Part shown: in pieces, positions 22,760 to 31,829 of the stretch | Layout: each line of letters opens with the position of its first letter | Numbering within the stretch: the first letter of the stretch is position 1 | Origin: Pisaster brevispinus | Taxonomy: Eukaryota; Echinodermata; Asteroidea; Forcipulatida; Asteriidae | DNA: 64,000 nucleotides | Reading direction: 5' to 3' | Assembly: GCA_023634235.1 (NCBI GenBank) | Contig: JAMKCF010000022.1 | Location: 8,424,541-8,488,540 of the forward strand | The notes under the pieces: model-generated | The model's database searches: none | The model's input: the letters and a program-made list of their open reading frames with translations, nothing else | Told to the model about the DNA's origin: nothing | Position numbers and translations under genes: made by a program

Positions 22760-23890
22760 AGCCATCTCAATACAGGGTGGTTTTTAACAAGTGTACCCAT
22801 ATTCGATAGCAAGATTTACCAACTTCTAAGTTTTCTCAATTATTTTTCAATTACATGTTGATATGGAACTGGTGACTGCTAAGCATGAGTTGTGAAAACA
22901 AATATGGTAGTTTAAAGGAACCATGTGCAAAACTGATTTGTCCAGGGAGGCTCTTTCAACTCCATCCACCTTTAGGCTGACCTGGCCAACAGTAAGTGAT
23001 GGACTTTCAAATCGTTGAAGATGTGAAACACTTTAAAACCACCTGTCCAGGTAAGGCAAGTTTATGTTTATCAATGTGTAAAATTATTCAACAATTCGAT
23101 TTGTATAAACATTGAATGAGTTGCAGAACGCTGTGCAGGCAATGAGAGAGAGGTGTGTCACTGTTCAAGGACTTCGTGTAGAAGGCAGACACTAAATGAA
23201 CATAAAATTAGAAACCTCATCAGTTAAATTACTCTTATTTATTGCTTATTTATTATTTAAAAAGTTACAAAAGACAAGATGCTATCGTTGATGTGTATTT
23301 ACAAGCATTAGTCAATCGGAGATAAGAAAACCTCCACGGACAAAACAATTTTGAACATGATATATTTAAACTACCACATTTTGAAAACAAAATAACTGAT
23401 TTCTTAGATACGTTCACCACTAATGCTAAACAGTCACCACTTTCATAAATAAAAATACAAAAATGAACAAGCTTAGTAGCTTAGTAGATGACAGTTGTCA
23501 AAGGTGGGTACATTTCTTTTAACCACTCTGTATTCTTATCATTACACTATCACAGCTTCACTGTCTGCACCACGACAAATCTCAATGGGTACGAATAAGC
23601 TACAACTTGAAAAGGAACGATTACTTCTCTGGGAGATAGTTGATCATTGTACATTACTTTTTATCTCATCATAAAAAGGAGACATTAATGTTGGTCCCTC
23701 TTGGATCAAAACAAACCTTACCAACAAGTAGTAGTGAAACTATAATGTGCAAGATTTGTGCAAACTACATGTCATACAAAATACTTTGAGAAAAACATCT
23801 TTTAGAAAATAAACCTTTTTCCTAGTGCCACATGGTTTGTAACGGCATTATTAAAGCAGTCTCAATCCAAGTTCAGGAGGATGGTTCTTT
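22760..23890. other. Non-coding stretch
   Basis: A+T-rich unique-looking sequence. No open frame with convincing splice or start context was found. Confidence 0.4.
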
Positions 23891-23899
23891 TCTTTATTG

Positions 23900-24006
23900 T
23901 CACTGATTGGTGTTTCTTATAAAGCCACGACCAAGTCCACGTCCAAGTCCAATGCCCACACCTGGGTTCATGCTACATTTGGCATTTAGCTGATCAGCGA
24001 GCTCAC
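23900..24006 (-). CDS. Candidate terminal exon, Gly/Arg-rich C-terminus
   Basis: On the minus strand, an acceptor-like CTATAG precedes an open frame reading ELADQLNAKCSMNPGVGIGL, followed by GRGLGRGFIRNTNQ and a TGA stop at 23900-23902. An AATAAA polyadenylation signal (minus strand) lies at 23893-23898, immediately after the stop. The open frame continues upstream of the acceptor as FESIGELAD, resembling FETVDELAS in the candidate exon at 45434-45576. No family is recognised. Good composition and a polyA signal support it; only one exon is visible. Confidence 0.35.
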
Positions 24007-24104
24007 CTATAGACTCAAATGCAATAACAAATGCCAATATGAAAGATATTACTTACCAATAAGCATTTATGTTAACAGTAATTAAGTTCCTTGTATTGTA
24101 TCTG

Positions 24105-24310
24105 ATCTGACCTGATCACCTCACCTGATCGACTGACCTAACAGACGGACCCGATCGGCGACTGACCAGACTTTCTGACCTGAACGGTCCACCTGACTGA
24201 CCGACCTGATCGACTGACCTGGACGATCAACCTAACTATTACTGAAATGTCTGATCTACTAACTGACCAACCTGATCAACGGACCGGAGACCTGACCTGA
24301 CTGACAGACC
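24105..24310. repeat. Degenerate CTGACC / CCTGAT word array
   Basis: About 200 bp in which CTGACC, CCTGATC and GACTGACC recur irregularly every 8-20 bases. A decayed short-word satellite; no unit length is fixed. Confidence 0.75.
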
Positions 24311-24349
24311 CCAATTCCCCCATCAATATCTCTACCAACAAACCTACAG

Positions 24350-24398
24350 ACAGATGACAACAGTTCATATAGTGAATCAAGTGGTGGCAGTGAAGCTG
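24350..24398 (+). CDS. Candidate exon 1 of a two-exon plus-strand gene end
   Basis: An acceptor-like CCTACAG is followed by an open frame, TDDNSSYSESSGGSEA, and a donor CTG|GTAATG. It ends with one base of a codon. The next exon candidate (24552-24742) begins with two bases, so the phases fit and the joining codon becomes GAT. The Ser-rich acidic composition is protein-like. No family is recognised. Confidence 0.3.
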
Positions 24399-24551
24399 GT
24401 AATGTGAATCTTGGATTTAGAGGTCAGGATGGCCCCATACCTATAAAATAACAATTTTAATTTTATTGCTAGACCAGAGTTAATGTGAAATAACATAACA
24501 GTTGTTTTTGTTGGTATTGTGCTAGAGCAATCACATTTCATAATTTTCAAG

Positions 24552-24742
24552 ATGGCGATGGTAGTCGTCTTGGATTTAGAGATCAGGATGATGCCTATAC
24601 TCTACTATCACCTTTCCAGTGGATTTCTCATGCCAGAAATAGTGGAAAATTTGATCTCTTTCGTACATCTAGGTCATCTGGTGCAAGAGCTAACAAAGGT
24701 TATGTATTCAATGAGGCGTCAGGGGCCATTGTTGCACTATAA
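24552..24742 (+). CDS. Candidate terminal exon, plus strand, unknown protein
   Basis: Begins after the acceptor TTTTCAAG with DGDGSRLGFRDQDDAYTLLS and stays open for 62 codons to a TAA at 24740-24742. A plus-strand AATAAA lies at 24989-24994. The intron before it contains an echo of its own start: LGFRGQD is encoded at about 24411-24431 and LGFRDQD in the exon, a local duplication of ~40 bp. Another open frame (24519-24932, 137 codons, different phase) covers the same DNA. I prefer the spliced reading because phase and splice sites agree. Confidence 0.33.
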
Positions 24743-24989
24743 CAAATATACTGAGCTACAAGAACAGTTCATGTCACATTTCAGATGCACACATGAGCTA
24801 GTTTTCCTTTTAATGAGGTCAAATCCAACAAGAAAAAAGGTAGCAAAAATGGTCACAGAATCCAAAGATATGGCCCTATTAATAGGACAAAGACCTGGCA
24901 CTTGGCACTTGGGTATCTGGCTTAGGTTTTGAATACAATGGAAATTATATAACAATACAACAGACAATAGAGTATTGCTTAGTTTTTGA

Positions 24990-25760
24990 ATAAAATGGAT
25001 ATTTACATAACAATAGGAGAAAGGACAACGGACAAAGGACATCACTTTTTACTTGTTTCTTGTTTCACATGATCAACAGTGTATTGTGTATTTATTTGAA
25101 CCTTTAAACTTACTATTATATTAGTTAATGAGCATTGATAGCAATGAAATACATATACCATGAATGTAGCGAGTTGCTACAAAGATTGGTTTGATGACAT
25201 TAGTTGAAAACAGGGTGGACCACGTGAAGGTTGTCATCCCCACCCCACAGCAGATACTTGTAAATAATCTAAACAAGAATCAATGATCTCAGAAATGCCA
25301 CAAAAAATATTTACCAAACATAAAAAACACAATTCCACACCAGGTACGTGTCATAATCATTTGTATTAAAATAAATTTGTTTAATGAGTACTCAAACACC
25401 CTCACAACTACTATTACATGCTATAGTTACATAAAACAGTTACATTTTTTTAAAATAAAACCTTGTAAAAGAGTTACTGAACCCAATGTGTGACACACAA
25501 ATCATTTATATGTACCTAATATAATAAAAACTAATTCAAAACTAGGTTGCTTTCATGACAAATTAGTGAAGTGATTCATACTAAAAAGATAATACTAAAA
25601 AGATAATACTAAGAAAAACAGACCACTATGAAAGCAGTCTGTTGCCACACAAACCAGTTTGACAATAAATTTTACCATTCATATTTGAATCATGATTCAA
25701 CCAGCGTTCAAACACAATCCCTAACAAGCTTGTTGTATTCATACAAATAACTTTACCTTG
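24990..25760. other. Non-coding stretch with one weak exon candidate
   Basis: Mostly A+T-rich, except for the weak exon candidate listed at 25200-25256. Confidence 0.4.
25200..25256 (-). CDS. Candidate terminal exon resembling the end of a WD40 blade
   Basis: On the minus strand, after a TTTACAAG acceptor-like site, the frame reads YLLWGGDDNLHVVHPVFN and then TAA. The LLxGGDDNLxxVxPV pattern resembles the last two strands of a WD40 repeat (L-x-S/G-G-x-D-x-x-V-x-V/I). Only 19 codons including the stop, so chance is a real possibility. Confidence 0.25.
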   Translation of the reverse strand, partial: YLLWGGDDNLHVVHPVFN

Positions 25761-25768
25761 TTTTATAT

Positions 25769-25991
25769 TTTGTAATGAGCCAATGCATTACAAAGGAACT
25801 TAACACGTTTCATGCTTGTAATGAGGTACTTCATTACACGCACGAAACTTAACATACTTGCAATGAGGTACTTACTCCATTGCAAGCATGTTATAATTGC
25901 ACGATTGTAATGCAGTACCTCATTACAAACGTGCAATCTTTCATGGGAATACATGTACTTGTAAGGAAGTACCTCGTTACAAGTTGTATTC
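25769..25991. repeat. Array of five covarying hairpins (TTGTAATG...CATTACAA)
   Basis: Five consecutive inverted repeats centred ~45 bp apart. HP1 25769-25794 (9-bp stem); HP2 25807-25848 (8 bp plus outer GTTTC/GAAAC); HP3 25850-25893 (9 bp plus outer 6 bp); HP4 25896-25937 (8+8 bp around one A.A mismatch); HP5 25947-25991 (7+7 bp). The inner stems are variants of one word (TGTAATG, TTGCAATG, TTGTAA). The outer stems differ completely between units yet each still pairs with itself. Loops of HP2-HP5 share GGTAC or its complement GTACC. Confidence 0.9.
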
Positions 25992-26250
25992 TATCGTTTT
26001 TGCCAACCATAACACATACTTCAAGAATAAAATCAATTTGCCAAAAAAGTTATAAACTTAAGACTACAAACTGATAAAGGTAATAAACACTCGTTTTCAC
26101 TTTCTGACAGATGTACACATCCACTTCGTTGTTCAACAAAAAGAAAACTCTGTTTGAGTGAGTTCAATCTGCAGATGAAATCTGGATGATTAATGATGTC
26201 GCTTTCCTGAACAAATCATATTTAGAGTGGTATAATGTTGCTGCTGTGAC

Positions 26251-26430
26251 ATGAAGATCATCACTGATGAATCGCCATTGGATAAAGTATTAGACGAGGG
26301 TAGTAGTCATGAAGAAACAGTCCTTCAGAAAAACGTTGGTAAAGCAATAGTTGCCCTGGAACTGCGTAAGGTAACTCAGAATCTTGACGTGACCAACTGC
26401 AAATTGTTTAACTTTGTTAATCCTATATGA
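26251..26430 (+). CDS. Candidate exon or small ORF, unknown protein
   Basis: An ATG opens 59 codons beginning MKIITDESPLDKVLDEG, with GKAIVALELRK ending at a possible donor AAG|GTAACT (26371). If unspliced, the frame continues to a TGA at 26428-26430. Composition is strongly protein-like (Asp/Glu/Lys/Leu, few Cys). If spliced, phase 0 matches the following candidate exon at 26541. An in-frame TAA lies just upstream of the ATG. No domain is recognised. Confidence 0.35.
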   Translation: MKIITDESPLDKVLDEGSSHEETVLQKNVGKAIVALELRKVTQNLDVTNCKLFNFVNPI

Positions 26431-26540
26431 TCCAGAAAGAAACAAAAAACACTATCGTTAAAATTAAAGATTTTAAAAATTTAGAATTAGGCAGGCTAGA
26501 GACAACATGACTTTGTGGTGGGTACAAATTTGACTTACAG

Positions 26541-26606
26541 TGTAATTCTATCGAACTCGTCAAAAACTATTTATTTGATGCCAACAATTACCAGAGCCTC
26601 GTCTAA
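26541..26606 (+). CDS. Candidate terminal exon, unknown protein
   Basis: After the acceptor GACTTACAG the frame reads CNSIELVKNYLFDANNYQSL, then V and a TAA stop at 26604-26606. Phase 0 agrees with the donor at 26371, giving a possible two-exon gene end on the plus strand. No family is recognised. Confidence 0.28.
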   Translation, partial: CNSIELVKNYLFDANNYQSLV

Positions 26607-26692
26607 ATGTACATCTTCAAGTTAAGGTAAATAGATATTGTACTCAATTATCAAATAATGTACTGTTAAGTTTCATACCTTGAAGCACTTAC

Positions 26693-26748
26693 GCTGATAT
26701 TATTATAGTCCAGGTTGACAAGAGGGGGCTGCAATAGTGTGGCTCAAT
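26693..26748 (-). CDS. Exon-like module (…PLLSTWTIIIS|GTAAGT)
   Basis: On the minus strand, CCATGAAG precedes an open 56-bp segment encoding IEPHYCSPLLSTWTIIIS, ending at a consensus donor GC|GTAAGT. The end resembles other minus-strand candidates nearby: SAWSIIVGK|GTAAGG at 31522 and MSVVVSG before GTAAGA at 29070. That suggests repeated beta-strand modules. Probably part of a decaying repeat-exon array. Confidence 0.22.
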
Positions 26749-27036
26749 CTTCATGGTCCATGTTGACTGGTAATAGTAAAATAAATCCCAGCATCTCTTC
26801 ATAACCTGCAAATTGAGCAACAGTTGGAAGAACAAATTGAAGAAAATAATTATACCGACTTCAGAACAGAGGAGAGACTATTATGAAAGTTTAAAATCAC
26901 CTTGAACCTTCAAGCATCAATGAGAATGAACAATTATTTATGTAAAACTTCACTGAAAACGGCCTCAGTGTGACAGACCTGTTAAGTTGTGAATGATTAA
27001 AGGCTGTCAAGGTTGGCAAGAAATCTTGCCTCATAC

Positions 27037-27093
27037 CTGGTCAATGCTGGTGATGAGTAGTTGCAAGTGCTCTTCATGTCCTGAAATCTCCAT
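27037..27093 (-). CDS. Exon-like module, possible WD40 blade fragment
   Basis: Minus-strand open segment of 19 codons, MEISGHEEHLQLLITSIDQ, between a CCATGAAG acceptor-like site and a CAG|GTATGA donor. GHEE and LLITS fit the start and third strand of a WD40 repeat. Similar to the module at 27298-27409 (QVLTSADQQ). Confidence 0.27.
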
Positions 27094-27297
27094 CTTCATG
27101 GTTTGTGGCGACAAAGAAATTCCACACAATTCATCAACTCACTCCATACCCATTCATCACACAAGCTTCTGGTTTGTGGAGACAGCATCACTGAGTACTG
27201 CATGACGGAAAATATTAAATAATTGATGATCAACTTGATAATAACAATGGTACATGGAGGTACGTTTCGGGGTTCAACTCCAAAGAATAAATCTCAC

Positions 27298-27409
27298 CTT
27301 CAAATTCCATAAGTGAACCTGCTGGTCAGCGGATGTAAGAACCTGGATGTCGGTCTCCTCATAGATCATGCGATGATACCCTCTCCTTGTACCGTGATGC
27401 CACTTCAAT
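27298..27409 (-). CDS. Exon-like module resembling a WD40 repeat
   Basis: Minus-strand frame open from an upstream TGA to a consensus donor AAG|GTGAGA (27296-27297 on plus). It encodes 37 residues that include IYEETDIQVLTSADQQVHLW and finish with NLK. The ...VLTSADxxVxLWNL ending matches the C-terminal half of a WD40 blade, including the WN in place of WD. The acceptor (CCATGAAG|A) is weak, and the segment just upstream, reached from a better acceptor (TTTCTTTCAG at 27463-27472), has stops. It may be a decayed exon. Confidence 0.35.
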
Positions 27410-28188
27410 CTTCATGGTCCAGGTTAACAGCGGAATACTACATCAAATTAGTCCTCACAATCACCTGAAAGAAAGTTACATTGTAATCACATCAGTACAA
27501 ATCATTTTCAGAAAATGTAATTAGATAATCCGATGATCAGCACAGGAATACTGCTTTAAAAAAATTCTTCCAATGATGACATAACACTCCCCATAGGTCG
27601 AAAAATACTTGTATAATACGAGTCAGACAAAATACGTTTACAAAAATTACAAACAGTTGGGACTTTGTAGTGAGATAACAGAACAAAATCTACCGATAAG
27701 CGGGTCATCTGGCTACAGTGACAGGTCGATCCAAGCAACTCGGTTGGGTGGTTCAGTCAATGGCACAGTCAGTCATCAAACAGCCAATCTGGATACTATC
27801 AAATACAACTAAGAACAGAAAGATTCTGAATTAAATATGGCTTTATAAGATTTAAATTGTTAGTCCTTCTATCTAAACTGCCTTTGATGTTTTCAACAAA
27901 CTAAGAAATCTACAAGATATACATACATGTGCTACAATTGTCACAACATGTTTACTTTGAATTTGTAAAATTGATTTAAGAGCCGAGTGTTGGAGAATAA
28001 ATTGCCTGCATGTTGTGGATCAGATCAACACATTTCTCAGGATATTTGGCAATGGTGTCAAGTGTATACAAAAATTAGGAAAGGTCATTTCTATTCCTCA
28101 GATCACTACCAATCGATGTCAAGAGACTTTAGGATAAACTTGTTTCTACCCTGAGTATTCATCAAGACCTGGCCTATAACATAAACAA

Positions 28189-28280
28189 TTAAGAAAACAA
28201 AATTTGATACTCCTTTTCTTGATTCAGTGACGCATTCATCTCCAAGAAGTCATTCGTCAACACCAGATCTCTCTTTATGT
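28189..28280 (-). CDS. Candidate terminal exon (exon C of minus-strand model)
   Basis: After ACCATGAAG the frame reads IKRDLVLTNDFLEMNASLNQ, then EKEYQILFS and TAA (28189-28191). It starts with two bases of a codon. The candidate exon at 29070-29140 ends with one base, so the phases join. The acceptor lacks a strong pyrimidine tract. Family unknown. Confidence 0.28.
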
Positions 28281-28374
28281 CTTCATGGTCGTTAGCAGTA
28301 CACTGTGTCGATTCCAGTCATCAAACATGCTACAGTCATTTGTAAACAATTTGTTTTGGATGAGTAGAACTCCG

Positions 28375-28600
28375 TCCCAGGTTCCAACATTCAGTTACTG
28401 CATGTAGGCCTATGTAATAAAAGGAGACATTTTCAAAGTTGTGAACAATGTTTTATAAACAAACAAAATCAGAGTACATGTAGGTAGATCCAGTAGTATT
28501 GAAGCAAGAATTAGTTTCAAAATAAATATTGATTTATTTAGCACCCTGGAAAAGCCATCCCAAGGTGGCTCTTCCCAAAATCATTAAGACTAAAAATTCA
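28375..28600. repeat. Local duplicate block, copy 1
   Basis: Matches 31610-31825 at moderate identity. Shared landmarks include CAGGTTCC/CTGGTTCCC, AAAAGGWGACATTTTYMAA and CCCTGGAWRAGCCA. The 3.2-kb spacing means part of this region has been tandemly duplicated. Confidence 0.65.
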
Positions 28601-29069
28601 TTTACCAAGTCGTAAAAGATTTTCACTAACATAGTCTACATGTATTACAAAGAGCATCACAAAAGTGGGTGGGTGAGTTTTACATAATTTGTTAGGGTTT
28701 ATTTCTCCAAGATATTTTGAAAGAGTCCAATAATTCTCATCATCTAGTTAAAGTGTTTCCATTAAAAAAAACTATCAAGAAGTGATGATTTTTTCATCAG
28801 ATTGTGGTGATCACATATCAGAGGAGACAGAAGATAGTTTGTGTTTTGTCAGGGATTGAGTGCATGATTATATTGCCCTAATTTTGATTGTGGCAATAAG
28901 CAACATGGGGTCTTCAAAAGCACTTTCCTTGACCGAGTATTACAGACAGGAAATTTTTCTATGGAGGACTGCTGCTAATGTACCTTCAGTCAGCTTTCAC
29001 ATTCACACTAGTTCAATTTTTTAAGGGTCAATAATAATCCGGTACTTCAATGTCTTGAAGTCATCTTAC

Positions 29070-29140
29070 CTTGAAACTTGCATCCTGATACCACAACACT
29101 CATCCATCCAAGGTCGTCCATGCTTCCCTTTGATAGCAAT
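29070..29140 (-). CDS. Candidate internal exon (exon B of minus-strand model)
   Basis: Strong acceptor TTTTTTTGGTACAG and strong donor CAAG|GTAAGA bracket 71 bp that encode LLSKGSMDDLGWMSVVVSGC followed by KFQ. It needs two bases from the previous exon and leaves one. It therefore splices in phase after 30080-30230, and 28189-28280 follows in phase. The GWMSVVVSG strand resembles a beta-propeller blade. The splice sites are among the best in the window. Confidence 0.42.
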
Positions 29141-29684
29141 CTGTACCAAAAAAACTCCTTGTGACATCACATGTACATGAAGAGTCATATAATAACTGCA
29201 TTCAAATTACAAAATGAACTCCAAATTGATTTCACTCGCTACCTTTCATGAACAGATTTGAGGCAATCAAATATAGAGTGATACAAGTCATACTTTTAAT
29301 GTTACACAAGTTGCTCTTGAAAGCAAAATCACATCATTGACTCCGAAGTTGATTTCAACCCTCTTCCAAAATATTGTAGCAAGTCAAATACTATAGGAAG
29401 AAATACAAGCGAACCACTGATTTCACAATGACTAGAATAAGTATTGTTGTCTAATTACTGAATCACAATTTACTGATTTGAGCAATTCATAATCATAGAT
29501 GTTATCCAGTATTTATATCCCCTTAGTGATGGGAGTTTGCCAAGTCACTTTACAGTAAGATCTAAACAAACAGTACATGTATAAAACCGTCATCCATACA
29601 TTCAACGAGTGTTAAATAGATAAAAGCAATTTCCCCATGTTTGTTAAACTGCACATTTACAAATCTGATCTAAAGAGATCATAC

Positions 29685-29756
29685 CTTCAACTGTAATCCA
29701 ACTTTGATCATGTCACTCATGGGACCATAACACACCTCCATTGGTGTCTTCACAGT
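29685..29756 (-). CDS. Exon-like module, minus strand
   Basis: AACAG acceptor and AAG|GTATGA donor enclose 24 codons, including PMEVCYGPMSDMIKVGLQLK, with phase 0 at both ends. Its start is related in DNA to 31120-31160 (GAAGACATCAATGGAGGTGTG there, GAAGACACCAATGGAGGTGTG here). In the other copy all frames contain stops before the donor. Possibly an alternatively used or decaying exon. Confidence 0.27.
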
Positions 29757-30079
29757 CTGTTGATTTCATCAAAGAGGATCCCAGTATAAATTCGTCATCC
29801 TACAAATCATGTTCAAATTGAAAAATGGCATAATGGTGAGCACAAAAGGTGATACACTGTACTTAATGTATGGTCCATACACTAACAGAACAACTACTCA
29901 TTGTGTGTTGCATGGGGGCTGTGTATAAGAGCGTTGTTGGGATGGGACTCACAACACCTTTGAAGGTCAAAAAAAAAATTCTAAGGGAGACAATGTGTTA
30001 TTTTTAAACCATTGCAATATTGAGATTGTGCTCTATCTATGGCTGTTTGGTGCATTTCAATCGCATGTATAAAACTCAC

Positions 30080-30230
30080 GATACAACTTGCAAACTTCTC
30101 AGGCAGATAGAGAAGTAACCGGCATGGAGACAGGAACACTTCGCTGTACAGCCAGGCACCCATCTGTTGTCATCTTGGCCCTTACTCATCGGCAGATAAT
30201 GCAGCATGTCATCAGCACAAACACAGACTC
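30080..30230 (-). CDS. Candidate internal exon (exon A of minus-strand model)
   Basis: 151 bp between a good acceptor (CATGTGTTTCAG) and a consensus donor (ATC|GTGAGT) on the minus strand. The frame encodes 49 complete codons, beginning VCVCADDMLHYLPMSKGQDD and later GCTAKCSCLHAGYFSICLRS. It takes one base from an upstream exon I could not find and leaves two, matching exon B at 29070-29140. Other overlapping frames are open for 60 codons but do not use both sites. No family assigned; VCADDxLxYLP has a beta-propeller look. Confidence 0.42.
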
Positions 30231-30526
30231 CTGAAACACATGTGAACCAAGTCACCAATTACATTATTCGCATCAAACACTTTTCACTTTATAATTTTTT
30301 GCATGCTTATATTCTGCACATTTATTTACCAGGGTGTGGTTGTACAATACAAAATCCTGGGGAAATGTGGCAATATCTTTTTGTCAGGAAATGATGCTCC
30401 ATGAGTAAACATGAGTTACATTTAACTAGTTAATAGATTCTTGACATCATCTCAAATTGAAATTTGTAGATGTGGTCATGATAGTAGCCATGTCTTTCTT
30501 GAAAATCTGACCGTTAAACAGGGGCT

Positions 30527-30605
30527 CCAAGGTGAAATTGAGTTTTGTGATGCACTCACTCAATTTCCAATAGATAGAGTACTCATGGAAGTGGTGTACA
30601 AGTGA
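30527..30605. repeat. Interspersed repeat R3, copy 2
   Basis: Matches 19886-19985 through CTCCAAGGT, GATGCACTCA, CAATAGATAGAG and AAGTGGTGTA. Confidence 0.65.
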
Positions 30606-31521
30606 CAAATCTCTAACTTCACATTAAAATGGTGCAAGTATTATTTTATACTGTTGCAGAGTGTATTTTTAAACAAGGCGTCATTGAACAGCTTAAACAA
30701 ATGGGTCTGTACATCTGATTGAATGTCATTAGAATTTAGGAATGAACTGAAAAATCTCTGGACAAAAATGTACCAACCATATATATTTGAAATGTGATGT
30801 CTTCAAACATTTTTGAATTTTGACAAAAATTGCACTTGATAGGTATCAATCATGGTGGCAGTCTACACTATGTTAGGCCGGGTTTAGAGACTTGTAATTC
30901 CCCCCTATTTTCATAATAACTCTATTGGAAAATGAGTGGATCACAAAACTTAAGTTGACCTTGTAGCCCCTCTTTAACAAAGACCAATGAAAAATCTTCA
31001 TTTTGTGAAAAATCTCAACATATAACAGTCCTGTAAGAACATTTGAATTATAAAGCAAACTGAAAGAAAACTTACCTTTAGATTCTATTCCTTAATTTTA
31101 AAATGGGTAGAGGTTGATTCTCCTCATAGCGTAACACACCTCCATTGATGTCTTCATGGTCCTGGGACTGCATGTGTAGTTTGCACTGGACTCCGTATTG
31201 CTCATAGGCAGATGGTTTGGCAGTTCACCATTGCAGTAAATGAAAGACAAATAAATACAATCAGAAATTGCAATTCCAAAACAGAACTTCATTTAGTTTG
31301 GCATTATTTGAGGTGCATGACAATGTTGTGAAGTGTTTGTTACATGACCCAGTGACTGATGACAGATGATGATAGATTACAATGTGACATAAAGATGAAA
31401 ACTACAAACATGATGGGAAGTGAGTTTAATAGATGTTAAGTGATGGTTAAGATGGAAGTGAGCTTGTTAATAACATGCAGTGTGGTGCTAGTTTGGTATA
31501 CAGTTACAGAAATAACCTTAC

Positions 31522-31559
31522 CTTGCCTACAATGATGCTCCATGCTGACCAGTCAGAGG
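31522..31559 (-). CDS. Short exon-like module, minus strand
   Basis: GAATAG acceptor and AAG|GTAAGG donor enclose SDWSAWSIIVGK. Only one frame is open. Related in pattern to 26693-26748. Length is 38 bp, so evidence is slight. Confidence 0.2.
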
Positions 31560-31609
31560 CTATTCAACACAGGAGTCCAGTGGTTGCAGGATCTGTCCTG
31601 ATGAGGGGG

Positions 31610-31825
31610 CATGAGTAGGAGAGAAAGATACCACCCCTGGTTCCCACACTAAGTCAGTGGCATGTATGCAAAAAGGTGACATTTTTCAAAATTGTGAAAC
31701 ATGTTTGACAACACAAATCAGAGAGAAGGTAACTCCAGTGGTATGGAAGCAATATTATGAGTTTTGCGATATATAGTACCCCTGGATGAGCCAGCCCAAA
31801 GTACCGTTGATCATAATTTCATAGT
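31610..31825. repeat. Local duplicate block, copy 2
   Basis: Partner of 28375-28600. Confidence 0.65.
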
Positions 31826-31829
31826 TGAA

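Noticed and set aside
25769..25991. CRISPR-like or bacterial attachment array
   Set aside because: Units are hairpins with differing stems, not identical repeats with unique spacers.
31081..31180. Exon ending at the TCTAAAG|GTAAGT donor
   Set aside because: The donor is good, but every frame has a stop between the acceptor and the donor, so at best it is a dead exon.
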